64,000 bases of DNA from Actinomadura meyerae (GCF_900188445.1 NZ_FZOR01000010.1:62001-126000), one strand, 5' to 3'; positions 43,151 to 52,596 are shown, numbered from the stretch's first letter. Translations and numbers: made by a program. The notes: generated by a model not told the origin, from the sequence alone.

Positions 43151-43947
43151 TCGTGCTGCGGGACGTGGTGAAGCGGTATCCGGGCGGCGTGCACGCCCTC
43201 GCCGGGGTGTCGCTGGACATCGGCGCGGGCGAGCTGGTCGCGATCGTCGGGCCGTCCGGGTCGGGCAAGTCGACGATGCTGAACGTCCTCGGCACGCTGG
43301 ACCGGCCGACGTCCGGCGAGGTCCGCATCGACGGGCACGACGTGGGGCGGCTGACCGACGCCAGGCTGTCGGCGCTCCGCGCGACCCGCATCGGGTTCGT
43401 GTTCCAGCACTTCCACCTGGCGGGCGGGACGCGGGCGATCGACAACGTCGCCGACGGGCTGCTCTACACCGGGCTCCGCGCGTCGGCCCGCCGGCGGCGG
43501 GCCGCGGCGGCGCTGGAGCGGGTCGGGCTCGGCCACCGGCTGGACCACGAGCCGCACGAGCTGTCCGGCGGGGAGCGGCAGCGGGTCGCGATCGCGCGGG
43601 CCGTGGCCGGGGAGCCCGCGCTGCTGCTCGCCGACGAGCCCACCGGCGCGCTGGACTCGGCGTCCGGGGACGGGGTGATGGCGCTGCTGCGCGAGCTGCA
43701 CGCCGCGGGCACCACCGTGGTGGTCATCACGCACGACCGGGAGATCGCGGCCGGGCTGCCGCGCCGCGTCCGGATGCGCGACGGCCGCGTGGTCGCCGAC
43801 TCGGCGCGCACCGGCTCCGGGGCGGCCGAGTCCGAGCCCCCTGATTCCGGACCCGCTGATTCCGGGCCCGCTGATTCCGGGCCCGCTGATTCCGGGCCCG
43901 CTGTCTCCGGGCCCGCCGACTCCGTGCCGGCCGAGGCGGCGCCGTGA
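43147..43947 (+). CDS. ABC transporter ATP-binding protein (MacB/LolD type)
   Basis: A 266-residue ATPase. Walker A is GPSGSGKST, the signature is [14 protein letters not shown], Walker B is [12 protein letters not shown], and the H-loop is ITHD. After the normal end near residue 220 there is a repetitive tail of PADSG units, encoded by six 15-base repeats (43840-43929). It overlaps the adaptor and permease genes by four bases each. Confidence 0.94.
   Translation: MIVLRDVVKRYPGGVHALAGVSLDIGAGELVAIVGPSGSGKSTMLNVLGTLDRPTSGEVRIDGHDVGRLTDARLSALRATRIGFVFQHFHLAGGTRAIDNVADGLLYTGLRASARRRRAAAALERVGLGHRLDHEPHELSGGERQRVAIARAVAGEPALLLADEPTGALDSASGDGVMALLRELHAAGTTVVVITHDREIAAGLPRRVRMRDGRVVADSARTGSGAAESEPPDSGPADSGPADSGPADSGPAVSGPADSVPAEAAP
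43840..43929 (+). repeat. six 15-bp coding repeats at the end of the ATPase gene
   Basis: Units such as GCTGATTCCGGGCCC repeat from 43840 to 43929, three of them identical. They encode PADSG-type pentapeptides at the C-terminus. Confidence 0.85.
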
Positions 43948-45149
43948 CGGCCGGGACGCTGCGCCCCGCGCGGCTGGGTCCGGGGGACGTCGTCAAGGTC
44001 GGCGCGGTGGGGCTGCGGACGCGCCCGATGCGGGCGTTCCTGTCCGCGCTCGGCATCGCGATCGGGATCGCCGCGATGGTCGCCGTCGTCGGGGTGTCCT
44101 CCTCGTCCCGCGCGGAGCTGGACCGGGCCCTCGCCGCCCTCGGCACGAACCTGCTGACGGTGTCGCCGGGCAGCACGCTCACCGGCGAGGAGGCGCAGCT
44201 GCCGCTGGAGTCGGAGCGGATGGTGGCGCACATCGCCCCGGTGCGGGAGGTGTCGGCGATCGGGCTGCTGGACGACGCGAAGGTGTACCGGTCCGGCAAG
44301 GTCCCCGAGACCGAGACCAACGGCATCGCGGCCTACGCGGCCCGCACCGGGCTGCGCGCCGCGACGGGCGCGGAGCTGAGCCGCGGCGTGTGGCTGACCG
44401 CGGCGACCGGCGAGTTCCCCGCGGTGGTGCTCGGCGCGAAGGCGGCCGAACGGCTCGGCATCGGGCACGCGTCACCGGACGTGCAGGTGCTCGTCGGCGG
44501 CCACCGGTTCACGGTGATCGGCATCCTCGCGCCGGTGCCGCTGGCCCCCGAGCTGGACACCGCGGCGCTGGTCGGCTGGCCCGCCGCGCGCGCCGTGCTC
44601 GGCTTCGACGGGCATCCGACGACGATCTACACCCGGTCGGCGGACGCGAGCGTCGAGGACGTCCGCGCCGTGCTCGGCCCGACCGCGAACCCGGCGGCGC
44701 CGAACGAGGTGGAGGTGTCGCGCCCGTCGGACGCGCTCGCGGCGCGGAAGGCGGCCGGGGAGGCGTTCACCGGGCTGCTGCTGGGCCTCGGCGCGGTGGC
44801 GCTGCTCGTCGGCGGCGTCGGGGTCGCCAACACCATGGTGATCTCGGTGCTGGAGCGCCGCGCGGAGATCGGGCTGCGCCGCTCCCTCGGCGCGACCCGC
44901 GGCCAGATCCGCACCCAGTTCCTCGCCGAGTCGCTGCTGCTGTCGGCGCTCGGCGGGCTCGGCGGCGCGCTGATCGGGGCGCTGGTCACGGCGGGCTACG
45001 CCCTCTACCAGGGGTGGCCGGTGGTGATCCCCGCCTGGGCGGTGCTCGGCGGCGTCGCGGCGACGCTGGTCATCGGCGCGGCGGCGGGGCTGTACCCGGC
45101 GGTCCGGGCGTCCCGGCTCAGCCCGACCGAGGCGCTCGCCGCCACCTGA
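43944..45149 (+). CDS. ABC transporter permease (MacB/FtsX family)
   Basis: A 401-residue permease with four membrane helices: one near 30-50 and three in the C-terminal 130 residues. Between them is a large MacB-type periplasmic domain. The late motif [20 protein letters not shown] is the family signature. Together with the adaptor and ATPase it forms an efflux-type transporter, perhaps for peptides or cell-envelope stressors. The GTG start overlaps the ATPase stop. Confidence 0.93.
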   Translation: MTAGTLRPARLGPGDVVKVGAVGLRTRPMRAFLSALGIAIGIAAMVAVVGVSSSSRAELDRALAALGTNLLTVSPGSTLTGEEAQLPLESERMVAHIAPVREVSAIGLLDDAKVYRSGKVPETETNGIAAYAARTGLRAATGAELSRGVWLTAATGEFPAVVLGAKAAERLGIGHASPDVQVLVGGHRFTVIGILAPVPLAPELDTAALVGWPAARAVLGFDGHPTTIYTRSADASVEDVRAVLGPTANPAAPNEVEVSRPSDALAARKAAGEAFTGLLLGLGAVALLVGGVGVANTMVISVLERRAEIGLRRSLGATRGQIRTQFLAESLLLSALGGLGGALIGALVTAGYALYQGWPVVIPAWAVLGGVAATLVIGAAAGLYPAVRASRLSPTEALAAT

Positions 45150-45236
45150 CCCCGCTCGCCGCCGCGTGCCCCCGCGCTCGCCTCCCGTGCCCGTGCTCGC
45201 GGCCACCCGGGTGTGTGCTCGCCGCCACCCGGGGGC
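45132..45236 (+). repeat. five degenerate ~20-bp units starting at the permease stop codon
   Basis: Units begin at 45132, 45154, 45174, 45193 and 45215, each built on G(C/T)GCTCGCC-GCC-(C/G)CC. The first contains the final codons and TGA of the permease; later copies have lost the stop. Confidence 0.7.
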
Positions 45237-45274
45237 GCGGGCATGGACGGGGCGGGACGGGTGAGACCTCCGGT

Positions 45275-45850
45275 ATGGCGAACGCGGAGAGCGAGCCCGT
45301 CACGGTCGTGGCCACCTGGGACGTCAAGCCCGGCCGGGAGCGCGACTTCGAGGGATGGGCGCAGGGCCTCCACCGGGTCGCGACCGGGTACCCGGGGCAC
45401 CTGGGCGCCACCTGGCTGCGCGCGGAGGGCGCACGGCACCGGTACTACACCGTCGTCCACTTCGCCGACCAGGACTCCCTCGACCGGTGGCTGCGGTCGG
45501 CGGACCGGGCCGAATGGCTGGACCGGCTCACCGGCATCGCCGAGGAGCACCAGCTCGACACCACCGGGCTGGAGACGTGGTTCAGCGTGCCCGGGGAGGC
45601 GGTCCCGGCGCCGTCCAAGGCGAAGATGATCGCCGTGACGTTCTGCGCGGTGTATCCGCTCAGCCTGCTGCTGAACGCGTTCGCCACCCCGCTGACGAAG
45701 TCGTGGCCGGTACCGCTCCAGGCGCTCACGTTCCCGGTGATCGTGATCCCGCTGCTCACCGTGGTGATCATGCCCGCGCTCAGCCGGCTGCTGCGGCGCT
45801 GGCTGTACCCGCCCGGGCGGAGCCAGCGCCCCGCCCGGGCCGACCGCTGA
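45275..45850 (+). CDS. antibiotic biosynthesis monooxygenase (ABM) domain membrane protein
   Basis: A 191-residue protein. Residues 8-105 form an ABM/dimeric alpha-beta barrel (VTVVATWDVKPGRERDFEGWAQ). Residues about 118-175 carry two membrane helices (VTFCAVYPLSLLLNAF; FPVIVIPLLTVVIMPALS). The same architecture is widespread in bacteria but uncharacterised. ATG 45275 lacks a strong ribosome site. Confidence 0.85.
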   Translation: MANAESEPVTVVATWDVKPGRERDFEGWAQGLHRVATGYPGHLGATWLRAEGARHRYYTVVHFADQDSLDRWLRSADRAEWLDRLTGIAEEHQLDTTGLETWFSVPGEAVPAPSKAKMIAVTFCAVYPLSLLLNAFATPLTKSWPVPLQALTFPVIVIPLLTVVIMPALSRLLRRWLYPPGRSQRPARADR

Positions 45851-45889
45851 CCGGCCCCGGGCGGGGCCGCCGACGGGCCCGGCCGCCGA

Positions 45890-47683
45890 TCAGGAGAGCA
45901 GGTCGCGCAGCTCGCGGACGGCCTCGCGCAGCCGGTCCGCGAACGCGTACATGGCGTCCGCGACGGGCCGCGGCGTGCTCAGGTAGAGGTTGAAGCGGTC
46001 CGGCAGCAGGACGTAGGCGACGCCGATGCACTGCTCGCTGGTCGACCCGAACCCGAAGTACCGGATGTTGACCGACGGCGCCGAGCTGGTGCTGAGGTAG
46101 TCGTCCCGCATCTTCACCCAGCCCGGCGTGTCGAACAGCGGGAGCGGCCCCGTGACGCCGAGGTCGGCGCCGCGCCGCTTGGCGATCAGCTGCAGCTCCC
46201 ACAGGTGCTGCTCGGGGGCCTGCCCGGCCTGGCACTCCTTCGCTCGGCGCACGTGCGCCTCGGCGGCCGCGCGGAACGCGTTCCGGCGCTCCTCGGGGCC
46301 GGCCGCCGGGTCGTCCATGGCCGCGACGAACCGCAGCGCCTCGGGGGTGACGACCCGCATCGCCTCGGTGCGGCCGTGCCGGTACTGGCGCGTCGCGATC
46401 GACTCGTAGGTGGTGCCGGTGAGGCCCTTCGCGCGCTTGTGGGCGAGCTGGTAGGCCATCTGGACGAACGCGTCCGGGGACGTCTTCAGCCGCTTGGCCT
46501 CGGTCGAGCCGAAGTCGTCGAACGAGACCGCGGCCGTGGCGGTCGCGGCGGCGTAGGCGGCGAAGGAGGCCGCCGCCTCCTCGATGTCGCGGCGCAGGTC
46601 GTCGTCCAGGGCGAACCGGATCGGCTCGATCGCGGGCAGGCCCTGCTCGGCGGCGCCGGACCGGCGGGACAGCTCCTCGGGCGGTGAGCCGAGCAGCTCG
46701 TCCACGAAGCTGAGGATCGTGGTGCCGTCCAGGCCGCAGTGCTCGACGTTGATGCCCGCGGTGCCGTCGGCGAACACGACGAAGGACACCGCCTTGTCGA
46801 ACCAGCGGTTGCCGCTGTCGCCGTGGAGCAGGTGGTCGCAGGCGTCGAGGGTGTCCGCGGGGGCGAAGTCCTCCAGGCAGACGCAGAACAGCGCCGTCTC
46901 GACCTCGTCCAGGGCCTTGGCGTTGCCGAGATTCAGCAGCGCGTCGCGGCTCGCCGCCCACTCGGCGCGGGCCTTGGTGGTGAGGTGCCCGGCGGACGGC
47001 TCCTCCGCCGCCTCCGCCTTCAGGATCGTGCCGAGCCCGGCCCGCAGCTCGTCGAGGGTGTGCGGGCGGCCGTCCGGGCCGAGGACGTCCATCCGGAACA
47101 TGGTGCCGCGGAAGAACACCACGATGTGGCGGGCGTCGGACGGGCCCGGCCACGCGTCGGTGTAGGGCGCGCGGACGGTGTCCTGCTCCGCGCCGGGAAT
47201 GCGGGTCGTGGAGAACAGGAAACGGTTCTGCACCATCGACAGGGGGCGGCCGCGCTGCACGGCCGGCGCGATGCGCTCGTCGTCCAGCCGCAGCTTGTAG
47301 TCGAGCGCCCCGGCGATGAGCCCGGCGGCGCGCTCGGCCTGCCCCTCCGGCGACTCCTTGAACAGGAAGAAGAAGTTGGCGTTCAGCGCGATCCGGTCGC
47401 GCCGGCCGAGGTAGCGGTACGGCCAGAACGTGTCGAGCCAGCTGTGCACGCCCTCGGCGGCGTCGTAGCGCTCGAGCGCGGCGTGCAGCGTCCGGCCGGG
47501 GCCGCCGGGCCGGACGAACGCGGCGAGCGCCGACTCCGTCCGGGCCCGCTCGTCCTCAATCAGCAGCGGCCCGCACCACTCCATGAACCGCTCGCAGGTC
47601 GCGTCGAGCGTGGGCAGGGGCACGCGCGGCAGCCCCTCCTCGTTGCCGAAGGTGCGGGCCGAGAGTTCTTCGCTGGCGTTCAC
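45890..47683 (-). CDS. choline/carnitine O-acyltransferase family protein
   Basis: A 597-residue member of a family best known from eukaryotes. The catalytic histidine is His315 in GINVEHCGLDGT, and LPRVPLPTLDATCERF near the N-terminus and FGFGSTSEQCIGVAYVLLP near the C-terminus are characteristic. It should transfer an acyl group between CoA and a hydroxyl of a small quaternary amine or similar acceptor. It lies 111 bases downstream of a methyltransferase and an Fe/2OG oxygenase on the same strand, which suggests a small biosynthetic operon. Confidence 0.87.
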   Translation of the reverse strand: MNASEELSARTFGNEEGLPRVPLPTLDATCERFMEWCGPLLIEDERARTESALAAFVRPGGPGRTLHAALERYDAAEGVHSWLDTFWPYRYLGRRDRIALNANFFFLFKESPEGQAERAAGLIAGALDYKLRLDDERIAPAVQRGRPLSMVQNRFLFSTTRIPGAEQDTVRAPYTDAWPGPSDARHIVVFFRGTMFRMDVLGPDGRPHTLDELRAGLGTILKAEAAEEPSAGHLTTKARAEWAASRDALLNLGNAKALDEVETALFCVCLEDFAPADTLDACDHLLHGDSGNRWFDKAVSFVVFADGTAGINVEHCGLDGTTILSFVDELLGSPPEELSRRSGAAEQGLPAIEPIRFALDDDLRRDIEEAAASFAAYAAATATAAVSFDDFGSTEAKRLKTSPDAFVQMAYQLAHKRAKGLTGTTYESIATRQYRHGRTEAMRVVTPEALRFVAAMDDPAAGPEERRNAFRAAAEAHVRRAKECQAGQAPEQHLWELQLIAKRRGADLGVTGPLPLFDTPGWVKMRDDYLSTSSAPSVNIRYFGFGSTSEQCIGVAYVLLPDRFNLYLSTPRPVADAMYAFADRLREAVRELRDLLS

Positions 47684-47794
47684 TTCGTTCCTCTGCTGTC
47701 GGTACCGGAGCTGCTGTGTGTGCGGAAAGCGCTGGGGAGAGCGGCTGTGCGGGGGAGGCCGCCTGCCGGCGCCGGAGCGTCGGCGCCCGGCGTC

Positions 47795-48616
47795 TCAGCC
47801 GCGCGGTCTGGAGACGTAGAGCTGCGCGTAGAACCAGCCGTCGGTCTCCAGCCCGCCCGGGTCGACGCCGACCTCTTCGAGGCGCTCCAGGACCGACGCC
47901 CGCTCCTCGGGCGTCGCGAACCGCCGCTGCCGGAACAGGCCGTCGCGGCGGACGGTCTCGTACCCGGCGGCGGCGAGGGTGTCGGCGATCGGGTCGAACG
48001 GGAACATGCGCAGGACGAAGTGCGCCATCCACGGCAGCCGCCCCCCGCGGTACTCCCCGGCGGCGGCGACGATCCGCGCGATGGTGCGCTCGGTGACGTA
48101 GCCGAGGCAGCCGGTGGAGATGACCAGGTCGGCCGCCGCGAGCCGGGCCCGCTGCCCGCCGGTCGGCTCGGCGTCCTCCAGGTCGGCGTGGACGGCGCCG
48201 TCCAGGAATCCGGCGTCCAGCGCGTAGGCGAGGGCGCTGCCGGACGCGTCGAGGCCGAGGAAGCGGACGGCATTCGCCTGTGCACCGGATTCGACCAGCT
48301 CCCGGTCGCGGGTCACCAGTGCGGCGCGCGTCCGCCGGTGGGCGTCGCGGCCGCTGTAGCGATCGTACAGCTCGGCCATGGTGGCGCCGTGTTTCACGAG
48401 TGCCGCGTTGATTCCGTAGGAGCAGCCGATGTCCAGGACGGTCGGGACCGGGACGCCGCGCGCCTTCCGGTATTCGGCGATGAGCCGCTGGAAATGCGGT
48501 TTGGCCAGTTCCGGGATGTTGTAACCGAGATCGCGGAGCGTGCTGAAATAGGCGCGGGGATCGGGCCGCGTGTAGATGTGGTCGAGCGAGATCTTGCCGG
48601 TCGTGTCGACGCGCAA
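47795..48616 (-). CDS. class I SAM-dependent methyltransferase
   Basis: A 273-residue methyltransferase. The SAM-binding motif is TVLDIGCSYGINAALV, followed by LGLDASGSALAYALDAG and ADLVISTGCLGYV. Substrate unknown. The start is TTG 48616 with GGAGG seven bases upstream. That GGAGG directly follows a duplicated copy of the stop region of the upstream gene (48628-48645). Confidence 0.87.
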   Translation of the reverse strand: MRVDTTGKISLDHIYTRPDPRAYFSTLRDLGYNIPELAKPHFQRLIAEYRKARGVPVPTVLDIGCSYGINAALVKHGATMAELYDRYSGRDAHRRTRAALVTRDRELVESGAQANAVRFLGLDASGSALAYALDAGFLDGAVHADLEDAEPTGGQRARLAAADLVISTGCLGYVTERTIARIVAAAGEYRGGRLPWMAHFVLRMFPFDPIADTLAAAGYETVRRDGLFRQRRFATPEERASVLERLEEVGVDPGGLETDGWFYAQLYVSRPRG

Positions 48617-48627
48617 CGGCGGGCCTC

Positions 48628-48663
48628 CTAGTCGAGCAGCAGGCGCTAGTCGAGCAGCTGGTC
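48628..48663 (-). repeat. two tandem 18-bp units overlapping the Fe/2OG oxygenase stop codon
   Basis: CTAGTCGAGCAGC occurs at 48628 and 48646. On the minus strand both copies read GCTGCTCGACTAG, so the last codons and TAG stop are duplicated in frame 18 bases downstream. Confidence 0.85.
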
Positions 48664-49509
48664 CACCCGGACGGCGCGCCCCTCCGCCGCCAGGTGCTCG
48701 GGCAGGACGCGGCCGAAGAGCTGCCTCGTGCGCGCGACGCTGCCGATGACCCCCGGGCGCTCGCTGTAGGCGAAGATCGCCGTATGCCGCGCCGTGTCCC
48801 CCCGGACCGTGCTCACCCGGTGCAGCGAGTACCTGCCCTTGAACAGCTGCAGGTCGCCGGGACGCAGCGCCAGCCGGCGGACGAGGCGGCCGCCCCGGCC
48901 GGTCAGCACGTCCCGGACGTCGGCGAAGTTCTCCCGCTCCGCCGTCCGGATGTTCGGGCAGTACTCGAAGACGCCCCCTTCCTCGGGCTCCTGCGTCAGC
49001 AGGCTGACGGTGAACTCGTTGGTGTCGAAGTGCCAGGGGTGCTCCATCCCGGGCTTGACCACGTTGAGGACCAGCCCCGACAGCGGGTCGGCCAGCTCGT
49101 GCACCCGCGGCAGCCCGAAGCAGCTCGCGACGAACCGCTGGAACAGCCCGTTGGTGTAGAGCCGGTGGATGACGGCGCCGGCCGGGACCCGGTCGCGCGC
49201 GACGAACGCGTTCCCCCGCTGGACCGTGATGCGGCCGGGGTGGTCGTCGGGCAAAGGCGTGCCGATGTCGATGTTGTAGGCGTTCACCGTTTCGACGTCA
49301 TAATGCGCCGACGGCGCGATCCGCGCGCATTCATCCCGCAGCACGTCCCGCAATGCGGGGCGAATGAAGTCGGGCAGCACGCAGCACCCGGTTTCCGCCA
49401 GTTCGGCGCGCGTGCGGGAAACGGCCTCGGCCCAGCCGGGGCCGTCCGGCTCGGCCAGCGGATAGCGTTCCGTGTCGGCCACCTGTGCGAGAGACTCCGC
49501 CGCGCCCAT
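48646..49509 (-). CDS. Fe(II)/2-oxoglutarate-dependent dioxygenase (PhyH/HalD-like fold)
   Basis: A 287-residue oxygenase. The metal triad is visible: His160 and Asp162 in HPWHFDTNEF, and His230 in SLHRVST. The 2-oxoglutarate-binding arginine is likely in VRGDTARHTAIFAYS. HalD/BesD-type halogenases share the surrounding sequence but replace the aspartate with glycine. Here the aspartate is present, so hydroxylation is more likely. AAGGA lies six bases before ATG 49509. It is the first gene of the three-gene operon. Confidence 0.85.
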   Translation of the reverse strand: MGAAESLAQVADTERYPLAEPDGPGWAEAVSRTRAELAETGCCVLPDFIRPALRDVLRDECARIAPSAHYDVETVNAYNIDIGTPLPDDHPGRITVQRGNAFVARDRVPAGAVIHRLYTNGLFQRFVASCFGLPRVHELADPLSGLVLNVVKPGMEHPWHFDTNEFTVSLLTQEPEEGGVFEYCPNIRTAERENFADVRDVLTGRGGRLVRRLALRPGDLQLFKGRYSLHRVSTVRGDTARHTAIFAYSERPGVIGSVARTRQLFGRVLPEHLAAEGRAVRVDQLLD

Positions 49510-49748
49510 GACGTTCCTTCCGCCTCGCCGAACCCCTGACGGGTTTTAGCACAGTCCTTCCGGGAATTCATGGCCCGCCTTTCCGGAGCGGTTTGTCAGA
49601 AAGCGATAAGCCCGGCCCGTGACCTGTGCCTTCGAACGTTCCGCCGCGCCGGCCGCCGCGGCGGCGGGTGTGTCCCATCTCACCCGCCGTGCGCGGCGGC
49701 GCCCGCGAGGGTAGGACCGGGGCACGGGGGACTGACAGGGGGACGGAC

Positions 49749-50276
49749 GTGCAGACGTTTCTGCCGTACGCGGACTTCGCCGCCACCGCGCGGGTGCTGG
49801 ACCGGCGGCGGCTCGGCAAGCAGCGCGTCGAGACGATCCAGGTGCTGCGCGCGCTCACGGTGCCCGGCTACGGCTGGCGCCACCACCCGGCCGCGCTGAT
49901 GTGGACGGGCTACGAGGAGGCGCTCGTCCGGTACGGCCTGGAGATGTGCGCCCGGTGGTGCGACCTCGGCCACGCCGACACCTGCGCCGCGACGCTCGCG
50001 GCCGACCTGTCCGGCGCGCGGGGCGTGCGCGAGCCGCGCGACCAGGAGTTGCTCGCCGCGGCGGGGGAGCTGCCGCCCTGGCTGGGCGATCCGGCGTTCC
50101 ACCGGAGCCACCGCTCGGCGCTCGTCCGCAAGGACCCGGAGTTCTACGGGCCCGTCTTCCCCGGGGTGCCGGACGACCTGCCCTACGTCTGGCCCGACTC
50201 CGACCGGCGCGAGAAGCCGCGTAGGGAACCGCGCGGCGGGGACGGTGGACCCCATGGCGCGCCCGATGGCGGGTAG
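49749..50276 (+). CDS. MSMEG_6728 family / pyrimidine-dimer glycosylase-like protein
   Basis: A 175-residue protein whose start MQTFLPYADFAATARVLDRRRLGKQRVE matches a conserved family related to T4 endonuclease V-like proteins. PWLGDPAFHRSHRSALVRKDPEFYGPVF is also typical. A repair role is inferred from the family name only. The start is GTG 49749. The C-terminal 25 residues are charged and glycine-rich. Confidence 0.8.
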   Translation: MQTFLPYADFAATARVLDRRRLGKQRVETIQVLRALTVPGYGWRHHPAALMWTGYEEALVRYGLEMCARWCDLGHADTCAATLAADLSGARGVREPRDQELLAAAGELPPWLGDPAFHRSHRSALVRKDPEFYGPVFPGVPDDLPYVWPDSDRREKPRREPRGGDGGPHGAPDGG

Positions 50277-50323
50277 GTACGCCCGGACCCGTACGGACGA
50301 GGGCCGTTGAGGACGGTGAGCGG

Positions 50324-51562
50324 ATGCTGAGGGAACTGGTGGCGGAGAGCCACCTGATGTCCATGGAGCAGCTGCCGGGCGCGGCCGCCCGGCACGCCGC
50401 CGACGTCGGCCTGCACGACGTGCTGATCTACGTCGCCGACCTCCAGCAGAACGTCCTGCGGCTGCTGACCGGCAAGGGGCCGGACGCCGGAGCCGACCCC
50501 GGGGACGAGCTCCCGGAGATCAAGATCTCCGGCACCATCGCGGGCCGGGCGTACCAGACCGTCGCCCCGGTGGTCGGCCAGACCTTCGACGACGGCACCT
50601 GCCAGTACTGGATGCCGATCCTCGACGGCGCGGAGCGGCTCGGGGTGATCAGGGCGACCATCCGGCAGGACGATCCGCAGAGCCGGGACGACGCCGAGTA
50701 CCTGGCCGGGATGGTCGCGCTGATCATCGTGAGCAAGGGCCCGTACAGCGACTCGTTCTCCCGGCTGGTGCGCACGCGAGAGATGACGGTCTCGGCGGAG
50801 ATGCAGTGGCGGCTGCTGCCGCCGGTCACCTTCGCCAACGACCAGGTGGTGATCAGCGCGGCGCTGGAGCCCGCCTACCGGCTCGGCGGCGACACCTTCG
50901 ACTACGCGCTGGCGGGCGAGACCGTCCACCTCGGGGTCTTCGACGCCATGGGCCACGACACCACCGCGGGGCTGACCACCGCCCTCACCGTCGCCGCGTT
51001 CCGCAAGCACCGGCTCAGGGGCGCCGACCTCATCGACGTCGGGCGGGGGATCGAGGAGGTGCTGGCCGAGCAGGACAGCAGCGGACGGTTCGTCACGGCC
51101 GTGCTGGCCGAGCTCGACCTGCGGACCGGCACGCTCTCCTGGGCGTGCTACGGGCATCCTTCGCCGGTCATCATCCGCAAGGGGCGCTGGGTGACCACGC
51201 TCGACTGCGATCCGGGCACCCCGCTCGGCACCGGCCTCGGCGTCGAGCCCGCGGTGTGCACCGAGCAGCTCGAACCGGGCGACCGCCTCCTGCTCTACAC
51301 CGACGGCATCGTGGAGGCCCGCGACCCGCACAAGCGGGAGTTCGGGCTGGCCCGCTTCGTCGACTTCGTGATCAAGCGGGAGGCCGACGGGCTGGCGGCG
51401 CCCGAGACGCTGCGGCGCCTGATCCACAGCATCCTGGCGCACCACGAGGGCCGCCTGGACGACGACGCCACCGTCCTGCTCCTCGAATGGCACGGCTGGA
51501 GCGGCCGGGAGGACGCGCTGGAGGCGATCCGGCAGAGCGAGCCCCGGGCCGACCCGGATTAG
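50324..51562 (+). CDS. GAF-PP2C (SpoIIE-type) Ser/Thr phosphatase
   Basis: A 412-residue protein. A GAF-like sensor (about 10-150) precedes a SpoIIE/RsbU-type PP2C domain (about 165-400). Metal-binding aspartates are in GGDTFDYAL, FDAMGHDTTAG and LDDDATVLLLEW. Such phosphatases act on anti-sigma antagonists in partner-switching. No anti-sigma or antagonist gene is adjacent. It meets the esterase gene tail to tail with a 4-bp overlap. Confidence 0.9.
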   Translation: MLRELVAESHLMSMEQLPGAAARHAADVGLHDVLIYVADLQQNVLRLLTGKGPDAGADPGDELPEIKISGTIAGRAYQTVAPVVGQTFDDGTCQYWMPILDGAERLGVIRATIRQDDPQSRDDAEYLAGMVALIIVSKGPYSDSFSRLVRTREMTVSAEMQWRLLPPVTFANDQVVISAALEPAYRLGGDTFDYALAGETVHLGVFDAMGHDTTAGLTTALTVAAFRKHRLRGADLIDVGRGIEEVLAEQDSSGRFVTAVLAELDLRTGTLSWACYGHPSPVIIRKGRWVTTLDCDPGTPLGTGLGVEPAVCTEQLEPGDRLLLYTDGIVEARDPHKREFGLARFVDFVIKREADGLAAPETLRRLIHSILAHHEGRLDDDATVLLLEWHGWSGREDALEAIRQSEPRADPD

Positions 51563-52596
51563 CCGGCCCCGAGGGCGTCCATCAGCGCCGGGTACGCCTC
51601 GTGCAGGTCGCGCTGCCAGTAGGGCCAGTCGTGCTGCCCGTCGAAGAACCGCACGGTCACGGGGATGCCGAGATCGCGCAGCCGGGCCGTGAACGCCTGC
51701 GCGTTGCCGTACGCGGCGGCCTCCACCGGATCGGTGAACGGCAGCCCGCCGAGCGGTCCGCGCCTGCCGTTGCCGCTCGCCACCCACAGCCGGACGCCGC
51801 GCAGCTCCCCGGCGATGTCCGTGGGGTTGTGCGCGCGCCAGATCGCCGCCTGGTCGTCGGGATCGCCCCAGACGCGCCGCCAGTCGGTGCCGGGGCAGGC
51901 GAGCGACGGCCCCCAGCCGGTGGAGTCCTTGCCGGGCTCGTGGTCATGGAGCGTGTCGACGTACCCGCTGAACGACGCGGCGGCCTGGAACATGCCGGGG
52001 TGGCGGGCCGCGTACAGCATGGCGCCGAGACCGCCCATGGAATTGCCCGCGACGACCCGCCGCGTCCCGGCGCGGTAATCGCGTTCGAGAATGCGCCGCA
52101 GTTCGGTCAGGTGGAACGTCTCCCAGCGCGGCGAGCCGCCGCGCCCGTAGTTCCACCAGTCGGAGTAGTTGCCGCAGCGGCCGCCGTTCGGCATGACGAC
52201 GATGACGCCGCTCCCGGCGGTGAGCCGGGCGACGTCGGTGTCGCGCGTCCAGGCGGTGTAGTCGTCGACGCCGCCGTGCAGCAGCCACAGCGTCGGCCAG
52301 GTGCGGTGGGCGTCCCGCGACCATCCGTGGGGGAGGAGGAGGCGGACCTTCTGCCGGCCGTCCATGGCCGGAGAGTCGATGGTCAGGTCCAGGGTGCGGG
52401 ACGCGACGGTCTGCTCCGCGACGACCCGCGCGCCGCTCGCGGCGGCGGCCGCGGCGGGGCCCGCGAGCGCGGGGGAGGCGGGTGCGGGGGAGGCGAGTGC
52501 GGGGGAGGCGAGTGCGGTGGAACGATCGAGCAAGAGTGCGGGGAGGAGCAGCGCGAAGGCCGCCGGCCATGCGGCGGGGGTGAGGCGGCGAAGCAA
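51559..52596 (-). CDS. secreted alpha/beta hydrolase (esterase D / antigen 85-like)
   Basis: A 345-residue exported esterase. The signal sequence (LLRRLTPAAWPAAFALLLPALLL) is followed by a repetitive ASPAL/ASPAP linker. The serine nucleophile is in GNSMGGLGAMLYAARHP, and the histidine in DGQHDWPYW. LWLLHGGVDDYTAW and the tryptophan-rich NYSDWWNYGRGG resemble antigen 85/esterase D proteins. The frame is open further upstream, but TTG 52596 has GGAAGG six bases before it and gives a proper signal peptide. Confidence 0.85.
   Translation of the reverse strand: MLRRLTPAAWPAAFALLLPALLLDRSTALASPALASPAPASPALAGPAAAAAASGARVVAEQTVASRTLDLTIDSPAMDGRQKVRLLLPHGWSRDAHRTWPTLWLLHGGVDDYTAWTRDTDVARLTAGSGVIVVMPNGGRCGNYSDWWNYGRGGSPRWETFHLTELRRILERDYRAGTRRVVAGNSMGGLGAMLYAARHPGMFQAAASFSGYVDTLHDHEPGKDSTGWGPSLACPGTDWRRVWGDPDDQAAIWRAHNPTDIAGELRGVRLWVASGNGRRGPLGGLPFTDPVEAAAYGNAQAFTARLRDLGIPVTVRFFDGQHDWPYWQRDLHEAYPALMDALGAG

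Noticed and set aside
43840..43929. Frameshift or sequencing error at the end of the ABC ATPase gene
   Set aside because: The 15-bp repeats keep the frame and the stop is coupled to the permease start by a 4-bp overlap, so the tail is probably real.
49510..49748. Promoter for the Fe/2OG oxygenase operon (CTAAAA near 49546)
   Set aside because: The -10-like sequence has no acceptable -35 partner, so I did not list it as a feature.
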